The notes: generated by a model from the sequence alone, not told the origin. Counted from the stretch's first letter, positions 35,057 to 44,866 are shown. The stretch: DNA of 64,000 nt from Pseudomonas capeferrum (GCF_013523055.1 NZ_JAAMQM010000012.1:1-64000); one strand, 5' to 3'. Numbers and translations are program-made.

Positions 35057-35824
35057 TCAACCCTTCGCCGACCGATCGATCGAGAACCCTGCCCAAACCT
35101 GGCTCACCGGCATCAGCTCGAGGCTGTTGATGTTGATGTGGGCCGGCTGGTTGAGAATCCAGAAGACGGTCTCGGCAATGTCCTGGGGCTGGATCGGATC
35201 AGCTCCGGCGTAGGTGGCGTCGTAGCGTGCCTGATCGCCACCGAAGCGCACCAGGGAGAACTCGCTTTCGCACAGGCCTGGCTCGATGTTGCTGACGCGC
35301 ACGCCCGTGCCGCGCAGGTCGCATCGCAGGCTCAGGGAAAACTGGCCGACAAAGGCCTTGGTGCCGCCATAGACGTTACTGCCCGGATAGGGATACTTGC
35401 CTGCGACCGAGCCGACATTGAGGATAGTGGCGCCCTTGCCGTGGGCGATCAGGCGGGGCAGCAGCAGACGAGTGCTGAACATCAGGCCCTTGATATTGGT
35501 GTCGACCATGGTCTCCCAAGCGTCGAGGTCACATTCCTGCGCGGGCTCGGTGCCTAGGGCCAGGCCGGCGTTATTGATCAGGCCACGCAATTTCTCGAAC
35601 GCGGGCGGCAGTGTGGCAATGGCCGTTTCCATAGCCTTGCGATCACGCACATCGAGTACCAGGCCATGCACCTGGGTCTGCTCCGATAGCTCGGCGCACA
35701 AAGCGTCCAGTCGTTCCTGGCGGCGGCCGGTCAGCACCAGTGACCAACCGGCCTCGGCGAAGCGTCGGGCGCATGCCTCGCCAAGCCCGGACGTGGCGCC
35801 AGTGATGAATACGGTAGATGTCAT
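35057..35824 (-). CDS. SDR-family oxidoreductase, YdfG type
   Basis: 255-residue short-chain dehydrogenase: nucleotide-binding TGATSGLGEACARRF, NNAG near residue 88, catalytic Ser/Tyr/Lys in NVGSVAGKYPYPGSNVYGGTK, and the GLCESEFSLVRF loop that is typical of YdfG-like NADP-dependent 3-hydroxy-acid dehydrogenases (serine, L-allo-threonine). RR after the nucleotide loop (TGRRQERL) favours NADP. A single gene, read towards the convergent AGE gene. Confidence 0.88.
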   Translation of the reverse strand: MTSTVFITGATSGLGEACARRFAEAGWSLVLTGRRQERLDALCAELSEQTQVHGLVLDVRDRKAMETAIATLPPAFEKLRGLINNAGLALGTEPAQECDLDAWETMVDTNIKGLMFSTRLLLPRLIAHGKGATILNVGSVAGKYPYPGSNVYGGTKAFVGQFSLSLRCDLRGTGVRVSNIEPGLCESEFSLVRFGGDQARYDATYAGADPIQPQDIAETVFWILNQPAHININSLELMPVSQVWAGFSIDRSAKG

Positions 35825-35975
35825 GCTGATCTCCTTTGCGATGAATGCCTTGTGCAGATCATCAAAGCATGCCCGCCGCTCGCATGGTCAAGCAAGCTGT
35901 TCGCAAATATGATCAAAATATGTACAAAACTCGCAAAGCCTTGTCGCAGAAGCCTTGCGGCGGTCTATACGCATC

Positions 35976-36417
35976 TTATCCACAAGGCTTTCCCCACTGA
36001 ATGGGGGCAACTTTGGCGACCTGGGGAACTAAATATGGCTCGAATGTTCCATGGCGGCCTATATCGTAATGGCGCAACGCCTTGATTCATAAGCTTTCCA
36101 GGGGTCTATCCAAGGCTTTCCCACAGAGTTACCCACAGGCCAGCGTCCCTAGTTCCAGCGTGTCGAAACACAGAAGTATGCCTGTCGGCAGACATGCAAG
36201 AGATTGTTGATCAAATAATGATCACATCTATGAAAGCCTTTGAACTCAAGGCCTCTAGCATTATACGACCATGTTTTCCACAGGCAGCTCCACATTATCC
36301 GTGGACAATTACCGGCCTGTGAAAGCAAGGGTTTGCAGCGGATATAGGCAGGTACCCCAATAGTCGCTGCGGCTACTTGTCCACATCAACGGTGGACCAC
36401 TTCAAAGATGTGGATAA
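35976..36417. other. cluster of DnaA-box-like sequences
   Basis: Within 440 gene-free bases I see two perfect 9-mers, TTATCCACA at 35976-35984 and its complement TGTGGATAA at 36409-36417, and three with one mismatch: TTACCCACA (36129-36137), TTTTCCACA (36274-36282), TTGTCCACA (36377-36385). Weaker ones lie at 36117-36125 and on the minus strand near 36302-36310. AT-rich tracts flank them (35900-35935 and around 36205-36230). This could be a secondary origin, a DnaA titration site, or another DnaA-controlled region. No dnaA, dnaN or rpmH is near, so it is not the standard pseudomonad oriC. Confidence 0.5.
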
Positions 36418-36473
36418 GGGCGACATGGCTTGGTCCTGAGGCCGGTCAGTCATGGGCAACGGGACAGCGTTGC

Positions 36474-36650
36474 GGCGAGCCCGCTCCCACAGGGGAACGC
36501 ATGCATTTCAAATTTTGCGCAAGACAGTTGCTTCACATGAGCATCGGTCCCAGGAACTATGCCCTTGGACTGTCCCCAAGGGCTGGATTGGTGTCCAACT
36601 TCTTGGGGACAGTCCACCTCTGTGGGAGCGGGCTTGCCCGCGAAGGGCTG
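36474..36650. repeat. composite REP element, second copy
   Basis: Outer inverted arms: AGCCCGCTCCCACAGG (36478 on) and CTGTGGGAGCGGGCT (36619 on). An inner pair, TTGGACTGTCCCCAAG (36565-36580) and CTTGGGGACAGTCCA (36602-36616), sits within. The inner sequence CCCCAAGGGCTGGATTGG...GTCCAACTTCTTGGGG is the same module as between urtA and urtB at 18.5 kb. It lies just downstream of the liv operon end. Confidence 0.8.
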
Positions 36651-36719
36651 CGAAGCAGCCCAATGCAGACTGCGAGGCTTAACCAACTGCTGTTGGGCCC
36701 TCCCCGGAAGCGTTCCCGG

Positions 36720-37436
36720 TCAATGCCCACCCAGGTAGGCATTGCGGACCTCTTCGTTCACCAGCAGCTCTTGCCCGGTACCGGTCATGCGAATCTGACC
36801 GTTGACCATGACGTAGGCCCGGTCGGAAAGCTTCAGCGCATGGTTGGCGTTCTGTTCGACCAGGAAGATGGTCATGCCGGTCTGGGCCAGTTCACGCAGG
36901 GTGGCAAAGATCTGCTTGACCACGATCGGGGCCAGCCCAAGCGAGGGTTCGTCCAGCAGCAACAGCTTGGGCCGGCTCATCAATGCCCGAGCAATGGCGA
37001 GCATCTGCTGCTCGCCGCCCGACATGGTCATCGCCCGCTGGTTGCGTCGTTCCTTGAGCCGCGGGAACAGCTCGTACATGCGCTGCATGTCCTGATCCGC
37101 GTATTTGTCACCGATCGGGATCGTCCCCATCATCAGGTTTTCCTCGACGGTCATGTCCGGAAATACCCGCCGCCCTTCCGGCGATTGCGCAATGCCGTTG
37201 GACGCGATGTAGTGCGATGACTTGCGCGTGATATCGGTGCCGCGGTAGATGATCTGCCCACTGGCCGCCCGCGGCTGGCCAAAGATCGACATCAGCAGGG
37301 TCGACTTGCCGGCACCGTTGGCGCCGATCAGGCTGACCGTCTCGCCTTCGACAATGTGCATCGAAACTTTCTTCAGCGCCTGGATCGGGCCGTAGAACAC
37401 GTCCAGGTCCCTCAATTCGAGAATGGGTGCAGTCAT
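36720..37436 (-). CDS. livF: branched-chain amino-acid ABC transporter, ATPase (LivF/BraG)
   Basis: 238 residues: Walker A GANGAGKSTL, signature MSGGEQQMLAIARAL, Walker B LLLLDEPSLGLAP, and VEQNANHAL near the end. Matches LivF/BraG. Last gene of livK-livH-livM-livG-livF; ATGA overlap with livG (37433-37436). Confidence 0.95.
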   Translation of the reverse strand: MTAPILELRDLDVFYGPIQALKKVSMHIVEGETVSLIGANGAGKSTLLMSIFGQPRAASGQIIYRGTDITRKSSHYIASNGIAQSPEGRRVFPDMTVEENLMMGTIPIGDKYADQDMQRMYELFPRLKERRNQRAMTMSGGEQQMLAIARALMSRPKLLLLDEPSLGLAPIVVKQIFATLRELAQTGMTIFLVEQNANHALKLSDRAYVMVNGQIRMTGTGQELLVNEEVRNAYLGGH

Positions 37437-38308
37437 ACCAGTTCCTCTTCGTCGGCACCCAGGTAAGCGGCGATCACCATCGGGTTGTTACGGATATCCT
37501 GTGGTGTGCCCTCGGCAATCACGTTGCCGTGGTCGAGGACGACGATATGGTCGGAAATGCTCATGACCATGCCCATATCGTGCTCGATCAGCACCACGGT
37601 GATGTCGTGCTCGTCCCGCAGGACGCGGATCATTCGGCTCAGCGCCTCGGTTTCCTGAGGGTTGAGACCGGCGGCGGGCTCATCCAGGCAGATGATCTTG
37701 GGCCGGGTGCACATGGCTCGAGCGATCTCCAGCCGACGTTGCTGGCCGTAGGAGAGTTCGCCCGCCAGGCGGTTGGCGCAGTCGACCAGATCGACCACTT
37801 CCAGCCAGTAGAAGGCGTGGTCAAGGGCGTCGCTCTCGGCCTGGCGATAGGCCTTGGTATTGAGCACGCCGGCCAGGAGGTTGCGATTGACCCACATGTG
37901 CTGGGCCACCAGCAGGTTTTCCACCACCGACATTTCCTTGAACAGGCGAATGTTCTGGAAGGTCCGCGCCAGCCCCGCGCGATTGACGAGATGAGTGCCT
38001 CCGAACATCTTGTAGTACACACGGCTGGCGAACTTCGCAGGCGAGGTGAAATCCGCCGCCCGGAAGCGCTCGCCCAACAGCTGGATGACGTTGGTCTGGC
38101 CACCGCGCACGTTCAGCTCGATGCGCCCACCGGTGGCCTTGTAGAAACCGGTCAGGCAGTTGAACACCGTGGTCTTGCCCGCGCCGTTGGGGCCGATCAG
38201 GGCGAAGATATCGTTGCGCTTGACCTTCAGGCTGACATCGCTGAGCGCCTTGATGCCACCGAACTGCATCATCAGGTTGTCGACCGAGAGAATGATTTCG
38301 TCGCTCAT
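37433..38308 (-). CDS. livG: branched-chain amino-acid ABC transporter, ATPase (LivG/BraF)
   Basis: 291 residues: Walker A GPNGAGKTTVF, signature LSYGQQRRLEIARAM, Walker B ICLDEPAAGLNPQE, H-loop in LIEHDMGMVM. It has the longer insert between Walker A and the signature that marks LivG proteins. Overlaps livM and livF by four bases each. Confidence 0.95.
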   Translation of the reverse strand: MSDEIILSVDNLMMQFGGIKALSDVSLKVKRNDIFALIGPNGAGKTTVFNCLTGFYKATGGRIELNVRGGQTNVIQLLGERFRAADFTSPAKFASRVYYKMFGGTHLVNRAGLARTFQNIRLFKEMSVVENLLVAQHMWVNRNLLAGVLNTKAYRQAESDALDHAFYWLEVVDLVDCANRLAGELSYGQQRRLEIARAMCTRPKIICLDEPAAGLNPQETEALSRMIRVLRDEHDITVVLIEHDMGMVMSISDHIVVLDHGNVIAEGTPQDIRNNPMVIAAYLGADEEELV

Positions 38309-39594
38309 GGCGCCACTCCTTTACGCGGGACCACACCGCTGCGGCTGATGCGGATCAACCCGCGCGGTCGCCAGATCATCATCAATACCATGAGCACGCC
38401 GAACAGCAGGACGCGGTACTCGGAGAAACTGCGCAGCAGCTCCGGCGCCACGGTCAGCACGAAGGCCGCGATCACCACGCCCACGGTCGAACCCATGCCG
38501 CCCAGCACCACGATGGCAAGGATCAGTGCCGACTCGAAGAAGGTAAAGGACGAAGGGTTGACGAACCCTTGGTAGGTGGCGAAGAACACCCCGGCCAATC
38601 CCGCCGTGGAGGCACCGAGGGTGAACGCCGAGAGCTTGACCAGCACGTGGTTCAGGCCCATCGAGCGGCAGGCGATCTCGTCCTCGCGCAACGCTTCCCA
38701 GGCTCGCCCGACCGGCATGCGGGTCAGGCGATGCTTGATGTAGAGCACGGCCAGAACGACCAGGAACAGCACGATGTAGATGAACAGGAATTTCAGGTTG
38801 GGGTTGTAGTCGATGCCGAAGAACTCATGGAAGGGTACGCCGCCATCCTTGGCACGACGGCCGAACTCCAGACCGAAGAGGGTCGGCGATGGCGCCGGCA
38901 TGCCGTTAGGCCCACCGGTGAACGACAGCCAGTTGTTGAGCACCAGGCGAATGATCTCGCCGAAGCCCAGGGTGACGATGGCCAGGTAGTCACCGTGCAT
39001 GCGCAAGACCGGGAAGCCCAGGATGCATCCGGCCAGCGCCGCGGCGATCGCCGCCAGTGGCAGCACCGTCCAGAAGCCCAGGCCGAGGTACTGGTAGCCC
39101 AGCGCCAGGCCATAGGCCCCGATGGCGTAGAACGCCACATAGCCCAGGTCGAGCAGGCCCGCCAGGCCGACCACGATGTTCAGGCCCAGGCCGAGCAATA
39201 CGTAGATCAGGCCGAGGATGACCACGGTCAGCAGGTACTTGTTGGCGAATATCGGAAAGACGATGGCGATGACGATCAACGCCGGGATGATCCAGCGCAG
39301 GCGCGACTTGTAGTCGGGCGCAAGCACATGAACTCCCGAGCCACCGCTGTCGAACCCCTGGAGCATGCGCTGGCCTACCCCACTCTGCAGGTACAGGCTG
39401 AGTACGAAGCGCCCGAGCATCACGCCTCCAACCAGCCAGGCGACCCGCCTCGGCTCGGCGTTGAAGCTGTAACCGTCGAGTACCACGCCGACGACGGGAC
39501 CAAATACGATGAGGGCCAGAAAGCCGGCGACGAGCGTCTCCAGCAAACTGCGTTTGATATCGATACCGGAAGATTTGGCAGCGGACATGTTCAC
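38305..39594 (-). CDS. livM: branched-chain amino-acid ABC transporter, permease (LivM/BraE)
   Basis: 429 residues, about ten membrane helices. LivM motifs: GLGLNIVVGLAGLLDLGYVAFYAIGAY and the loop GRAWEALREDEIACRSMGLN that couples to the ATPases. The N-terminal 90 residues before the core are typical of LivM. A second start lies two codons downstream. ATGA overlap with livH. Confidence 0.94.
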   Translation of the reverse strand: MNMSAAKSSGIDIKRSLLETLVAGFLALIVFGPVVGVVLDGYSFNAEPRRVAWLVGGVMLGRFVLSLYLQSGVGQRMLQGFDSGGSGVHVLAPDYKSRLRWIIPALIVIAIVFPIFANKYLLTVVILGLIYVLLGLGLNIVVGLAGLLDLGYVAFYAIGAYGLALGYQYLGLGFWTVLPLAAIAAALAGCILGFPVLRMHGDYLAIVTLGFGEIIRLVLNNWLSFTGGPNGMPAPSPTLFGLEFGRRAKDGGVPFHEFFGIDYNPNLKFLFIYIVLFLVVLAVLYIKHRLTRMPVGRAWEALREDEIACRSMGLNHVLVKLSAFTLGASTAGLAGVFFATYQGFVNPSSFTFFESALILAIVVLGGMGSTVGVVIAAFVLTVAPELLRSFSEYRVLLFGVLMVLMMIWRPRGLIRISRSGVVPRKGVAP

Positions 39595-40505
39595 ACCTTA
39601 GCCACGAGCGGGCGACCCAGCAGGCCTTGCGGACGGAAGATGAGGATCAGTACCAGCAGCGAGAAGCTGAACACGTCCTTGTAGTCGGAGTTGATCAGGC
39701 CGGAAAACAGAGACTCGGAAATACCCAGGATGATCCCGCCAAGCATGGCGCCCGGCAGCGAGCCGATGCCTCCCAGTACCGCGGCGGTGAACGCTTTGAT
39801 ACCGATGATGAAACCGGCGTAGAAATCGAAGGTGCCGTAGTTCATGGTGATCAGCACGCCCGCCAGCGCAGCCATCACCGCGCCGATGACGAACACGTAG
39901 GAAATCACCCGATCGGTGTTGATCCCGAGGATCGAGGCCATCTTGCGATCCTGCTGGGTGGCGCGGCACATGCGGCCCAGCTTGGTGTACTTGATCACAT
40001 AGGTCAGCAGCGCCATGCCGGCGAAGGCGGCGATCAGGATGAAGATCTTGGTGTAGGTCAGCTGTACGAACCCGGTGCCGACCTCGACGCGCCAGGCGCC
40101 TTCGAGCAGGGTAGGTACGCCTTGTTGACGGGCGCCCTGGCTGATCTGGGCATAGTTCTGCAGGATCAGCGAGATGCCGATGGCGCTGATCAACGGAGCC
40201 AGGCGTGTCGAGTTGCGCAAGGGTTTGTAGGCGATGCGTTCGATGGTGAAGCCGTAGACGCCGGTGACGACGATGGTGAACAACAGGGTGCCCAGCATCA
40301 GCAGGGGGAAAGATTCGACGCCAAAGTAGGCCAGCAATGCCAGGCTGATTGCCGCGAGGTACGCGGAAATCATATACACCTCGCCATGCGCGAAGTTGAT
40401 CATGCCGATGATGCCATAGACCATTGTGTAGCCGATGGCGATCAGACCATAGACCGACCCGAGGGTCAGGCCATTGATCAGTTGCTGCAGGAAAATACCA
40501 TCCAT
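39591..40505 (-). CDS. livH: branched-chain amino-acid ABC transporter, permease (LivH/BraD)
   Basis: 304 residues, about eight helices. Hallmarks: LINGLTLGSVYGLIAIGYTMVYGIIGMINFAHGEVYM at the N-terminus (read here in parts), the coupling loop GRMCRATQQDRKMASILGIN and FTAAVLGGIGSLPGAMLGG. 154 bases separate it from livK, with a hairpin in between. Confidence 0.95.
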   Translation of the reverse strand: MDGIFLQQLINGLTLGSVYGLIAIGYTMVYGIIGMINFAHGEVYMISAYLAAISLALLAYFGVESFPLLMLGTLLFTIVVTGVYGFTIERIAYKPLRNSTRLAPLISAIGISLILQNYAQISQGARQQGVPTLLEGAWRVEVGTGFVQLTYTKIFILIAAFAGMALLTYVIKYTKLGRMCRATQQDRKMASILGINTDRVISYVFVIGAVMAALAGVLITMNYGTFDFYAGFIIGIKAFTAAVLGGIGSLPGAMLGGIILGISESLFSGLINSDYKDVFSFSLLVLILIFRPQGLLGRPLVAKV

Positions 40506-40620
40506 AACGCAATCTCACCTGATTGAGATTGCACGGGCACCGGCCACGCCAGGCCAGGGATGAAGCGGCCGTCGCGGTACGGGACCATGCAGATCTACGA
40601 GTAAAGACAGGTACCGCAGG

Positions 40621-40661
40621 AACAACGGCCCAGGCGCATGCCCGGGCCGGATGCCGTTGTT
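40621..40661 (-). terminator. hairpin between livK and livH
   Basis: On the transcribed (minus) strand, AACAACGGC (40661-40653) pairs with GCCGTTGTT (40629-40621) and an inner CCCGGGC/GCCTGGG stem lengthens it. No U run follows. It overlaps the livK stop and probably limits read-through or protects the livK message, so that the binding protein is made in excess of the membrane subunits. Confidence 0.6.
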
Positions 40662-41796
40662 ATTTTTGTTTTTCCAGCTGGTGGTACTTGCCCTTGTCAT
40701 CCCACTGGTAGACCACATAGTCGGAGACGGTCAGGTCGCCCTTGTCATCCCAATCCTTCTTGCCCATGACAGTGTCGACCTGGTTGGCCTTGAGCCACTT
40801 GGCGGCCTCTTCGCCCTTGTTGGACTTGGCACCGTTGAACGCGGCGGCCAAGGCCTGGAGCGACGCATAGGCGTACAGGGTGTAGCCTTCGGGCTCGGTG
40901 CCGTTCTTGCGGAACTCCTCGACCACGGCCTTGCTGTCCGGCAGCAGCCGTGGGTCGGCGCCGAAGGTCATGTACACGCCATTGGTGTACTGGGCACCGC
41001 CGGCGGTGCTGACCAATTCGTCGGTGACGATGCCATCATCGGACATGAACTTCACATCCTTCAGGCCTGCCTCGCGCAGCTGACGTACCAGCGGACCGGC
41101 TTCCGGATGCAGGCCGCCGAAGTAGACGACGTCGGCACCGGCGCCGCGAATCTTGGTGACCACGGCGCTGAAGTCCTTCTCGCCACGGGTCAGGCCCTCG
41201 TACATCACAGGCTTCACGCCGCGCTTCTCCAACTGGGCCTTGGTTGCATCCGCCAGGCCTTGGCCATAGGTGTCCTTGTCGTGGAGGACCACGACTTTCT
41301 TGCCCTTGAGTACATCGACGATATAGTCGCCCGCGACGATCCCCTGCTGGTCATCGCGACCGCACATGCGGAACATCCCCGAGAGGCCTCGCTCGGTTAC
41401 CGCAGGATTGGTCGAACCTGGCGTGATGGCGATGATGCCGGCCTCGTCATAGACCTCGGAAGCGGGAATGGTATTGGAAGAGCAGAAGTGTCCCACCACG
41501 CCCGCCACCTTGTCCTGATCGACAAGTCGGTTGGCCACGGCTACCGCCTGCTTCGGTTCGCACGCGTCATCGCCAGGGACCAGGACGATCTTTTCGCCGT
41601 TGACCCCGCCCGCGGCATTGATCTTGTCGGCCGCCGCCTGGGCACCTTTCATGTATTGCTCGCCAAACGCTGCGTTGGCACCGGTCATCGGGCCCGCTAC
41701 ACCGATCTTGATGTCGGCCTGGACATACGAAGAAATGCCCAATGCCGAAGCCACGGCAAGAGCCAGAAAACCTTTCCTGTAAAACGTCTGCGACAT
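40660..41796 (-). CDS. livK: branched-chain amino-acid ABC transporter, substrate-binding protein (LivK/BraC)
   Basis: 378-residue periplasmic protein with a signal peptide cut after GISSYVQA, then DIKIGVAGPMTGANAAFGEQYMKGA, the family start. GSTNPAVTERG and SDDGIVTDELV follow the BraC/LivJ pattern that binds Leu, Ile, Val and sometimes Ala/Thr. AGGAG lies nine bases before the ATG. First gene of its operon behind a sigma-54-type promoter. Confidence 0.95.
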   Translation of the reverse strand: MSQTFYRKGFLALAVASALGISSYVQADIKIGVAGPMTGANAAFGEQYMKGAQAAADKINAAGGVNGEKIVLVPGDDACEPKQAVAVANRLVDQDKVAGVVGHFCSSNTIPASEVYDEAGIIAITPGSTNPAVTERGLSGMFRMCGRDDQQGIVAGDYIVDVLKGKKVVVLHDKDTYGQGLADATKAQLEKRGVKPVMYEGLTRGEKDFSAVVTKIRGAGADVVYFGGLHPEAGPLVRQLREAGLKDVKFMSDDGIVTDELVSTAGGAQYTNGVYMTFGADPRLLPDSKAVVEEFRKNGTEPEGYTLYAYASLQALAAAFNGAKSNKGEEAAKWLKANQVDTVMGKKDWDDKGDLTVSDYVVYQWDDKGKYHQLEKQK

Positions 41797-41854
41797 GAGG
41801 TGGTGCTCCTAGAGTTTTTTTTGGTTGGCACTACAACTTCAGCCCTCTGCTCCG

Positions 41855-41870
41855 AGCAAGGGCCGTGCCA
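41855..41870 (-). promoter_or_regulatory. sigma-54-type promoter of livK
   Basis: On the minus strand, TGGCACGGCCCTTGCT (41870-41855) matches the -24/-12 consensus TGGCACG-N4-TTGCW at every defined base, with GG and GC ten bases apart. Transcription would start near 41843 and leave a 47-base leader to livK. No clear enhancer site was identified upstream. Confidence 0.75.
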
Positions 41871-42254
41871 TCGGTTTTGTCTGCACGGAAAACACCTGAT
41901 CGAGCGGCAACGATTCGGCCTCAGTCCGCTACGTTACGGAGCGTGCAACCTTGCCAGCCAAGATCGGCGCCACTCGATCCATGAGAGGAGCGCAACCCTT
42001 CGGTGCCATCATTGCAACCTCGCCCGGTATCGATGTGCAACCTCCCTGTAACAACAGACGTCACCGAAGTGCACATCGAAGGTGCGCACTTGCTACAACT
42101 GGCACCATTGCAAGGCTAGCTTGTGTAGGAAATTTCGCAGCGATAGTGGGCCGAGCACTGAAAATGGTCATGCTGGAGGCAAAGGCTGGCACAATGGCTA
42201 CCCTTCCCCGCGCTTGCGCTGCCTCGCGGAGCGCCGATGACCTGGAGCCTTTCA
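41871..42254. other. intergenic region between livK promoter and pncB
   Basis: No gene is seen. It must hold the pncB promoter and any enhancer sites of livK. One inverted repeat stands out: AAGTGC (42067-42072) and GCACTT (42086-42091). No NrtR-type or other known NAD-regulator box was recognised. Confidence 0.4.
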
Positions 42255-43460
42255 ATGAGCGAGAGCGCATTCGCCGAGCGCATCGTCGACAATCTGCTCG
42301 ATACCGATTTCTACAAGCTCACCATGATGCAGGCGGTGCTGCACAACTACCCGAACGTCGATGTCGAATGGGAGTTTCGCTGTCGCAATGGTGAAGACCT
42401 GCGCCCTTATCTGGCGGAGATACGCACCCGGATCGAGCAGCTCTGCGAGCTGTGCATGGACGACCAGCAACTAGACTTCCTCGAACGTATCAGCTTTCTC
42501 AAGCCCGATTTCCTGCGCTTTCTCCGCCTGTTTCGCTTCAACCTGCGCTATCTCCAGCTAGGGATCGAAAATGACCAGCTGAGTCTGCGGGTACGTGGCC
42601 CCTGGTTGCATGTGATCCTGTTCGAAGTGCCCTTGCTGGCGATCATCAGCGAAGTCCGCAACCGTCACCTCCATCCGCACACTCGTCTGGCGCAAGCCCG
42701 CGATCAGCTCTACCGTAAGTTCGACTGGCTGCGTGCCCACGCCAGCGACGACGAGCTGGCGCATCTGCAGGTGGCCGACTTCGGAACCCGCCGGCGTTTT
42801 TCCGGCAAGGTCCAGGAAGAAGTGGTGCGCGTACTGCGCGATGACTTCCCGGGGCGCTTCGTGGGTACCAGCAACGTCAACCTGGCATGGAAACTGGATC
42901 TGAAGCCTCTGGGCACAATGGCTCATGAATGGATCATGGCGCACCAGCAGCTGGGGCCACGGTTGATCGACAGTCAGATCGCCGCATTGGACTGTTGGGT
43001 GCGCGAGTATCGCGGCCTGCTCGGTATCGCCCTGACCGACTGCATCACGATGGATGCCTTCCTGGGCGATTTCGATCTGTATTTCGCCAAGCTGTTCGAC
43101 GGCCTGCGCCATGATTCGGGCGAGCCGGTGCAATGGGCGGAAAAGGCCATCGCGCATTATCGCAAGCTGGGTATCGATCCGATGACCAAGACGCTGGTGT
43201 TTTCCGATGGTCTCGACCTGCCCCGATCGCTGGAAATCTTCCGCGCCTTGCACGGTCGCATCAATGTGAGCTTCGGCATCGGCACCAACCTGACGTGTGA
43301 TATCCCAGGTGTGGCGCCCATGAGCATCGTGCTTAAAATGACCGACTGCAACGGGTCGCCGGTCGCCAAGATCTCCGACGAAGCCGCCAAGACCCAGTGC
43401 CGCGACCCCAACTTCGTCGCTTATCTGCGTCATGTATTCAACGTCCCCCACAAGGAGTAA
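42255..43460 (+). CDS. pncB: nicotinate phosphoribosyltransferase (PncB)
   Basis: Converts nicotinate and PRPP to nicotinate mononucleotide in NAD salvage. 401 residues: [20 protein letters not shown] at the N-terminus, [23 protein letters not shown] (which holds the catalytic histidine of the family), and [18 protein letters not shown] at 42255 has GGAG seven bases upstream; earlier ATG at 42237 has none. Three bases separate it from nadE, so they form one NAD operon. Confidence 0.96.
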   Translation: MSESAFAERIVDNLLDTDFYKLTMMQAVLHNYPNVDVEWEFRCRNGEDLRPYLAEIRTRIEQLCELCMDDQQLDFLERISFLKPDFLRFLRLFRFNLRYLQLGIENDQLSLRVRGPWLHVILFEVPLLAIISEVRNRHLHPHTRLAQARDQLYRKFDWLRAHASDDELAHLQVADFGTRRRFSGKVQEEVVRVLRDDFPGRFVGTSNVNLAWKLDLKPLGTMAHEWIMAHQQLGPRLIDSQIAALDCWVREYRGLLGIALTDCITMDAFLGDFDLYFAKLFDGLRHDSGEPVQWAEKAIAHYRKLGIDPMTKTLVFSDGLDLPRSLEIFRALHGRINVSFGIGTNLTCDIPGVAPMSIVLKMTDCNGSPVAKISDEAAKTQCRDPNFVAYLRHVFNVPHKE

Positions 43461-43463
43461 CCC

Positions 43464-44291
43464 ATGCAAGCCGTCCAGCGAGAGATTGCGCAACAGCTCA
43501 AGGTGCAGCCGCCGTTAGCCGATGCCGCCGCGCTAGAGGCCGAGATCACCCGGCGCGTGACGTTCATCAAGGATTGCCTGAAAAACGCCCGCCTCAAAAC
43601 TCTGGTACTGGGCATCAGCGGTGGCGTCGACTCGCTGTCGGCCGCCTTGCTCGCCCAGCGTGCCATCAACGAGTTGCGTGCCGAGACCGGCGACGAGGCC
43701 TATGCCTTCATCGCGGTGCGCCTGCCACACGGTGTGCAGCACGATGAGCACGATGCACAGGCCTGCCTGGAGGTGATCAAGGCCAATGAAGTGCAGACCG
43801 TCGACATCGCGCCTGCCGTCAAGGGCCTGAAGCAAAATGTCACGGTGCTTGAAGGCGAGACCGAGGCCACGGTCGATTTCGTGGTCGGCAATATCAAGGC
43901 ACGCATGCGCATGGTGGCCCAGTACGCGATCGCCGGTGCTCGTCAGGGGCTGGTGATCGGCACCGATCATGCGGCCGAAGCGGTGATGGGTTTCTTCACC
44001 AAGTTCGGAGACGGCGCGTGCGATCTGGCCCCGTTGAGCGGGTTGGTAAAGCATCAGGTACGTGCCATCGCGCGCAGCTTCGGGGCGCCGGAAGCCTTGG
44101 TGGAGAAAGTGCCTACCGCCGACCTTGAAGACCTTGTACCTGGAAAGCCTGACGAGGCCGCTCATGGCGTGACCTATCAGGAGATCGATGCGTTCCTGCA
44201 TGGGGAAAAGGTGGCCGATCGCACTGCCGAGATCATCGTCAGCGCTTACAGGAAGACCCAGCACAAGCGCGAGCTGCCTTTCGCTCCTTGA
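43464..44291 (+). CDS. nadE: NH3-dependent NAD+ synthetase (NadE)
   Basis: Amidates nicotinate adenine dinucleotide to NAD+. 275 residues, the short ammonia-dependent form without a glutaminase domain. P-loop [17 protein letters not shown] near residue 50, then [27 protein letters not shown], typical of NadE. Directly follows pncB. Confidence 0.96.
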   Translation: MQAVQREIAQQLKVQPPLADAAALEAEITRRVTFIKDCLKNARLKTLVLGISGGVDSLSAALLAQRAINELRAETGDEAYAFIAVRLPHGVQHDEHDAQACLEVIKANEVQTVDIAPAVKGLKQNVTVLEGETEATVDFVVGNIKARMRMVAQYAIAGARQGLVIGTDHAAEAVMGFFTKFGDGACDLAPLSGLVKHQVRAIARSFGAPEALVEKVPTADLEDLVPGKPDEAAHGVTYQEIDAFLHGEKVADRTAEIIVSAYRKTQHKRELPFAP

Positions 44292-44348
44292 GCATCAGGC
44301 ACGTTGCGAGATTGCGGGGGAGACTCAAGGACGTCGGCTCCAAACGTA

Positions 44349-44386
44349 AACGCGCCAGCACGGAGTCATCACCGTGCTGGCGCGTT
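44349..44386. terminator. hairpin between convergent nadE and azurin genes
   Basis: Perfect 15-base arms (44349-44363 and 44372-44386) with an eight-base loop lie between the two stops. It suits a bidirectional terminator, though no T run is present. Confidence 0.65.
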
Positions 44387-44416
44387 CGACACGCTGAGGT
44401 CGCCCTCTCTGCTACG

Positions 44417-44866
44417 TCACTTGACGATGACCTTGCCTTTCATCATGGCGATATGGCCAGGGAAGGAGCAGAAGAAACCGTAGTCACCGCCGGCTTCGAG
44501 CTTCGAGGTGTCGAAGGTGACCGAATCTTCCTTTTCCGATGCGCCGATCATCTTGGTGTGAGCGATGATGCGTGCGTCGTCCGCCTTGATGTAGTCCTTG
44601 TCCAGACCCTGGCTCATGCCTTCGGTGGCAATGGCCTGCATGTCGGCGGTCTTGCTGATGACCAGGTTGTGGCCCATGACATTCTTGGCAAGCGCGCCGG
44701 AGTGGGTAAGTTTTACCGTGAACTCCTTGCAGCTCTTGTCGACGGTGAATTCGTTGGTGGTGTACTTCATCTGATCAGTCGAATCGACGGTGACCGAGCA
44801 TTCGGCGGCGAAGACTTGAGCGCTGGCGAGGGTCAGCAGGGATACCGCTACAGCTTTCGCAAACAT
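44417..44866 (-). CDS. azu: azurin
   Basis: Periplasmic blue-copper electron carrier. The 149-residue precursor has a signal peptide ending at AQVFA and a mature protein starting [13 protein letters not shown], as P. aeruginosa azurin does. Copper ligands are visible: His in KNVMGHNL and Cys, His, Met in [14 protein letters not shown]. Disulfide cysteines near residues 3 and 26 of the mature protein. The second of two adjacent ATGs is preferred because AGGAG then sits at a good distance. Confidence 0.96.
   Translation of the reverse strand: MFAKAVAVSLLTLASAQVFAAECSVTVDSTDQMKYTTNEFTVDKSCKEFTVKLTHSGALAKNVMGHNLVISKTADMQAIATEGMSQGLDKDYIKADDARIIAHTKMIGASEKEDSVTFDTSKLEAGGDYGFFCSFPGHIAMMKGKVIVK

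Noticed and set aside
35825..36719. The DnaA-box cluster as the main chromosomal origin
   Set aside because: dnaA, dnaN, recF, gyrB, rpmH or parAB are absent from the surroundings, so the standard pseudomonad oriC lies elsewhere.
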